Source: Gammaproteobacteria bacterium (lineage in GTDB: Bacteria; Pseudomonadota; Gammaproteobacteria; Steroidobacterales; Steroidobacteraceae). From it: 16,225 nucleotides of DNA. Position numbers and translations under genes: made by a program. Below the pieces are notes generated by a model. That model did not search any database. It was not told where the DNA came from and saw only the letters and a list, made by a program, of their open reading frames with translations. This document shows, piece after piece, positions 13,378 to 16,225 of this stretch. The DNA is taken from positions 1 through 16,225 of the forward strand of contig VBNP01000047.1 of the NCBI GenBank assembly GCA_005877965.1, written 5' to 3'. Within the stretch, counting starts at the first letter, position 1. Each line of letters starts with the position of its first letter.

Positions 13378-13780
13378 AGTTCTGCGCCGGCGGTGGCGTA
13401 TCGGCGCCCGGCGGTCCGCCGTGCCCGAAGCGGTGCATCATCTCGCCGTGCATCTCCTGCAGCGTCTGGAACTTCTTCAGTTGCGATGCCGACAGCACCG
13501 GCGTGAGCTTCTGGATGGTCTCCTGCTGAATCTGCTCGTGCAGGGCCTTCATCTGCTGCCAGTCGGGCTTGGTACCGGAGGCCCTGGCCTCCTCGTGGGC
13601 GGCCTTGATCTTGGCGTGCTCTTGCTCGAGGACCGCCTGCACCTGGGTCTTCTGCGCGTCGGTCAGATCGAGCAGCGTCGCGAGCCTCTCCAGGTGAGCG
13701 GCGTGTTGCGGCGGGGCCGGAGCCTGGGCGATGAGTGCGCCTGCCCAAAACGCGGCCAGCGCGAACGCGGTGGCTTTCAT
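13376..13780 (-). CDS. Spy/CpxP-like periplasmic protein with LTxxQ motifs and a His/Met-rich tail
   Basis: 134 residues with a signal peptide (hydrophobic to about residue 20), so probably periplasmic. The mature part is nearly all helix. Two LTxxQ-type motifs are visible, LDLTDAQ (37-43) and LTPVLSASQ (92-100), the mark of the Spy/CpxP/ZraP group of ATP-independent chaperones and stress sensors. The C-terminus has a Met/His cluster (MHGEMMHRFGH, 110-120) that could bind metal, then a Pro-rich end. The start is supported by AGGAG six bases upstream. It lies 152 bases downstream of the histidine kinase on the same strand, so it may share that transcript or be a target of the regulator. Function is inferred from the motifs and context only. 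Confidence 0.8.
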   Translation of the reverse strand: MKATAFALAAFWAGALIAQAPAPPQHAAHLERLATLLDLTDAQKTQVQAVLEQEHAKIKAAHEEARASGTKPDWQQMKALHEQIQQETIQKLTPVLSASQLKKFQTLQEMHGEMMHRFGHGGPPGADTPPPAQN

Positions 13781-13851
13781 GAGTCTCTCCTTGCGGGGTC
13801 GAAGATCCGCATTGCGGTGGCTACGCTAACGGCCGCGCGGCCGGCGCGGTC

Positions 13852-13866
13852 GTAAGCAATCGTTAG
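13852..13866. promoter_or_regulatory. Tandem half-sites, possible response-regulator box
   Basis: GTAAG, five bases, then GTTAG: two similar five-base units with a 10-bp period, the geometry used by OmpR/PhoB-family regulators and close to the CpxR layout (GTAAA-N5-GTAAA). It lies upstream of the Spy-like gene, in the gap after the histidine kinase. A further related CTAAC occurs at 13826-13830. Speculative. Confidence 0.3.
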
Positions 13867-13932
13867 GGAGTGTGAAGGTGAGCGCGCGCCGCGATGAGCC
13901 GTGCGCCTGATGCGGTGCAGGCCCTTGGCGGC

Positions 13933-15351
13933 TCATCGCTGCCGCGGCAGCAGCAGCGCCGCTTCCAGCCCCCCACCGGGCGGGTTGGACAAGGTGAGCG
14001 ATCCACCGTGTGCCTGCGCGATGTCGCGGGCGATGGACAGCCCCAGGCCCGTGCCGCCGCTGTCGCGGTTGCGGGAGGACTCGAGCCGGTAGAACGGCTC
14101 GAACACGCGTTCCAACTCCTGCGCGGGAATGCCGGGACCGCGGTCGCGCACCCGGATCGCGATCACCGGCCCGTCCTCGACCACGATGTCGGCGCGCGCG
14201 CCGAACTTGGCGGCGTTGGCCACGAGATTCGTCAGACAGCGCTTGAGTGCCTGCGGCTTGGCCGTCAACGGCTGCACGGTGCGGCCGGCGACCGTCACCT
14301 GCTGCCCCATGCCGGTGAACTCCTCGCGCACCTTGCCGAGCAGCGCGTTCAGGTCGACGGGGACGGGCGGCTCGCCGTCCTCGCTGCCGCGGAACAGCGA
14401 CAGCGCCTCGCGCACCATGGCCTCCATCTCGTCGAGTTCGCGGCCGATTCGCTCCTGCATGGGCGGATTATCGAGTGTCTCCACCTGCAGCCGCAGCCGC
14501 GTGAGCGGGGTCTTCAGGTCATGCGACATGGCGGCCAGCACCCGGGTGCGGCTGTCGAGGTAGCGCCGCAGACGATCCTGCATGGTGTTGAAGGCGCGCG
14601 CCGCCTCGCGCAGCTCACGCGCGCCGCGCTCCTCGAGCTGTGCCGGGCGCGCATCGCGGCCGACGCTGTGTGCGGCGCGCGCCAGCTCCGACAGCGGCCG
14701 GGTGATGTTGCGTGCCGCGACGTACAGGACGATCACCAGGATCAGCACCAGCAGCGCCAGGTTGGCGAACAGGTGCCGCGGCAGCGGGGCCCCTTCCGGC
14801 ATGCGCGTCACCCGGAACAGCAGCGCCTCACCGTCCGCAGGACGCACGCTCACGTCGTAGCGGCGGGCGCTCCCCTGGTGGGCCGCGAGCTCGTGCGCTT
14901 CGAAGAACGGCACCGGCACCGCGATCGCCGGCGGCGCGGGCTCGGGCGTCGCGCTCACCTCGACGGCGTACGCCGGCCCGAGCGCGCTGCGCACCTGATC
15001 CTTCAGGGTCCGCTCGAAATCCGACAGTAGCGGCAGGTGCACGAAGCCGCGCTCCCGCGCACCGCCCGGGTGCCCGGGAGCGCCCGCGGGCATGTGCGGC
15101 ATGTGCAGCGGCTCGGGCGCTGCCGAGAGGCGGGCGACGGCCGCGGCACGCTCAGCGGGGGCGAGCGGCTGCAGCACGAGGGTGGTTTCGGCGATGCGGC
15201 GCGCCCACTCGCGCACGCTCCCCTGCAGCACGAAACGCTCACGCTCCTGGGCGATGAGAAACAGGCCCGCCGTGTGCGCCAGCAGCACCGCCGCCACCGA
15301 TGCCGCGAGCAGCCTGCCGAACAGCGATTGTGGCCACGGGGACAGGCGCAT
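13933..15351 (-). CDS. Sensor histidine kinase of a two-component system
   Basis: 472 residues. Two membrane segments (about 12-34 and 194-213) flank a periplasmic sensor of about 160 residues, followed by HAMP (about 213-265), the HisKA dimerisation helix with phospho-acceptor H277 (AMSHDLKTPL), and the ATP-binding domain. N box (NLVANAAKFG, from 375), G1 (DRGPGIP, 403-409), F box (FEPFYR, 417-422) and G2 (GGTGLGL, 432-438) are all intact, so it should be active. The sensor contains HMPHMP (83-88) and H94 nearby, a His/Met cluster suggestive of metal binding. It lies 17 bases downstream of its response regulator in the same operon. Overall design resembles the EnvZ/CpxA/RstB group; the signal is unknown. 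Confidence 0.93.
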   Translation of the reverse strand: MRLSPWPQSLFGRLLAASVAAVLLAHTAGLFLIAQERERFVLQGSVREWARRIAETTLVLQPLAPAERAAAVARLSAAPEPLHMPHMPAGAPGHPGGARERGFVHLPLLSDFERTLKDQVRSALGPAYAVEVSATPEPAPPAIAVPVPFFEAHELAAHQGSARRYDVSVRPADGEALLFRVTRMPEGAPLPRHLFANLALLVLILVIVLYVAARNITRPLSELARAAHSVGRDARPAQLEERGARELREAARAFNTMQDRLRRYLDSRTRVLAAMSHDLKTPLTRLRLQVETLDNPPMQERIGRELDEMEAMVREALSLFRGSEDGEPPVPVDLNALLGKVREEFTGMGQQVTVAGRTVQPLTAKPQALKRCLTNLVANAAKFGARADIVVEDGPVIAIRVRDRGPGIPAQELERVFEPFYRLESSRNRDSGGTGLGLSIARDIAQAHGGSLTLSNPPGGGLEAALLLPRQR

Positions 15352-15368
15352 CGCGCTACTGCGCCGCC

Positions 15369-16091
15369 TCAGTCGCTCACGACGTTGACGCCGACCACAT
15401 AACCCTCGCCGTAGACGGTCTTGATGATGTGCGGCGCGCGCGCATCATCGCCCAGGATCTGCCGCAGGCGGCTGACGCGCACGTCGATGCTGCGGTCGAA
15501 GGGATCGGCGTCGCGGCCGCGCAGCAGCTCGGTCAGCTGCGTGCGGCTGAGCACGCGGTTGGCCGAGCCGAGCAGCACCGCGAGCAGCCGGTACTCCGCG
15601 CCGCTCAGGGCGACGTCCCTGCCGGAGGCGTCTTCGGTGAGAGTGCGGGTGACGGTATCCAGCCGCCAGCCGCCGAAGGAAAAGCCCCGCACGCTCTCGG
15701 GGCGCGGGTCGCGCGGGGCGTGCGCCGCGCGGCGCAGGATCGCCTTGATGCGGCCGAGAAGCTCGCGCGGGTTGAACGGCTTCGCCAGGTAGTCGTCCGC
15801 GCCGAGCTCGAGCCCGACGATGCGATCGACGTCCTCGCCGCGCGCGGTCAGCATGATGATCGGCACCTGCGAGCGGGCGCGCAGGTCGCGACACAGGGTG
15901 AGGCCGTCCTCCCCGGGCAGCATCACATCGAGCACCAGCAGGTCGACGTGCGAGCGTTCCATGACGCGCCGCATCTCCCGGCCGTCGGCCACCGCGGTGG
16001 TGCGGAAGTCGTGCTTGTCCAGATACTGGGCGAGCAGGCCGCGAATCTCGCGGTCGTCGTCGACGATCAACAGGTGCGGACGGTCGTTCAT
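15369..16091 (-). CDS. OmpR/PhoB-family response regulator
   Basis: 240 residues from the ATG at 16091; a TTG three codons earlier (16100) is a less likely start. The receiver domain has the acidic pocket LIVDDD (8-13), the phosphorylated aspartate D55 in VLDVMLPGEDG, the switch threonine T82 (MLTA) and the invariant K104 (AKPF). The C-terminal half is a winged-helix DNA-binding domain (about 130-236) with SGAEYRLLAVL, the DVRVSRLRQIL recognition helix region and the TVYGEGYVV wing. The kinase gene follows after 17 bases. Upstream, another gene ends 17 bases before the start, so the operon probably begins outside the window. Confidence 0.95.
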   Translation of the reverse strand: MNDRPHLLIVDDDREIRGLLAQYLDKHDFRTTAVADGREMRRVMERSHVDLLVLDVMLPGEDGLTLCRDLRARSQVPIIMLTARGEDVDRIVGLELGADDYLAKPFNPRELLGRIKAILRRAAHAPRDPRPESVRGFSFGGWRLDTVTRTLTEDASGRDVALSGAEYRLLAVLLGSANRVLSRTQLTELLRGRDADPFDRSIDVRVSRLRQILGDDARAPHIIKTVYGEGYVVGVNVVSD

Positions 16092-16108
16092 TGTAACCAA
16101 CTGTCGGG

Positions 16109-16225
16109 TCAGCTGCGGTACCCGCGATGCAGGGGCCCGGAATGGAAACGCAGCATGCGGTCGGCGGTTGTCACCAACTCCGCCTCACGCGCCGCGAGCT
16201 CCATGAGACGCGCCTGCCATTGTGC
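16109..16225 (-). CDS. C-terminal end of an unidentified gene (5' end outside window)
   Basis: An open frame enters from the right edge and ends at TGA (16109-16111), giving 38 residues. The segment is rich in Ala, Arg and Glu, looks helical (QARLMELAAREAELV), and ends in a basic tail (FHSGPLHRGYRS). It lies 17 bases upstream of the response regulator, a spacing typical of an operon in this window. The piece is too short to identify, and a chance open frame is possible in such GC-rich DNA. Confidence 0.5.
   Translation of the reverse strand, partial: AQWQARLMELAAREAELVTTADRMLRFHSGPLHRGYRS

Noticed and set aside
12396..13748. A 450-codon minus-strand frame across lpxH and the Spy-like gene
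   Set aside because: It overlaps lpxH, which is complete and well supported, and it crosses the terminator hairpin and the Spy-like gene in another frame.
13894..15030. A 378-codon plus-strand frame across the histidine kinase
   Set aside because: Antisense to a kinase with all boxes intact; no domain of its own.
1..16225. CRISPR array, insertion sequence or origin of replication
   Set aside because: No regularly spaced repeats, transposase-like frames, terminal inverted repeats or DnaA-box clusters were noticed on reading both strands.

Overview
The window is a dense, GC-rich stretch of chromosome. It most likely comes from a gammaproteobacterium of the Xanthomonadales/Nevskiales/Steroidobacter type. 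Evidence for a Gram-negative host is lpxH (lipid A synthesis), a periplasmic cyclophilin, SixA and an EmrAB pump with its MarR regulator. The lineage is an inference from gene content and base composition; no rRNA or marker phylogeny is available here. The only stretch clearly different in base use is the Fic gene (about 7.2-8.8 kb), which looks acquired.

Layout. (1) 1-1041, minus: trigger factor (tig), cut by the window edge. (2) 1113-1719, minus: four tRNA genes, read as Arg(UCU), His(GUG), Lys(CUU), then Leu(UAG) immediately upstream of tig. A near-consensus promoter precedes Arg and a perfect -10 precedes Leu. The 261 bases between Leu and Lys hold only promoter elements. (3) 1895-3535, plus: a CHAD-domain protein followed by a SixA-type histidine phosphatase. 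(4) 3546-7038, minus: a marR-emrA-emrB drug-efflux operon, with three near-identical 10-bp palindromes placed over its promoters. (5) 7284-8792, plus: a two-part protein with an AbiEi-like N-terminus and a class II Fic domain, whose active-site and inhibitory motifs are intact. (6) 8902-8975, plus: tRNA-Pro(UGG) without an encoded CCA end.

(7) 8983-11840, minus: gltX-cysS, two aminoacyl-tRNA synthetases joined by a 4-base ATGA overlap. (8) 11947-13346, plus: a secreted peptidyl-prolyl isomerase and lpxH, five bases apart, closed by a hairpin at 13345-13377. (9) 13376-16225, minus: the tail of an unidentified gene, an OmpR-type response regulator, its histidine kinase and a small secreted Spy/CpxP-like protein. 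The kinase sensor loop and the Spy-like C-terminus are both rich in His and Met, suggesting a metal- or envelope-stress module.

Most of the window is housekeeping (protein folding, tRNA supply and charging, lipid A). The accessory parts are the self-regulated efflux operon, the Fic fusion and the two-component/Spy module. I see no transposase, integrase, CRISPR array or complete mobile element. No clearly undescribed system stands out. The best leads are the AbiEi-like/Fic fusion, the triple operator array, and the His/Met-rich two-component module.
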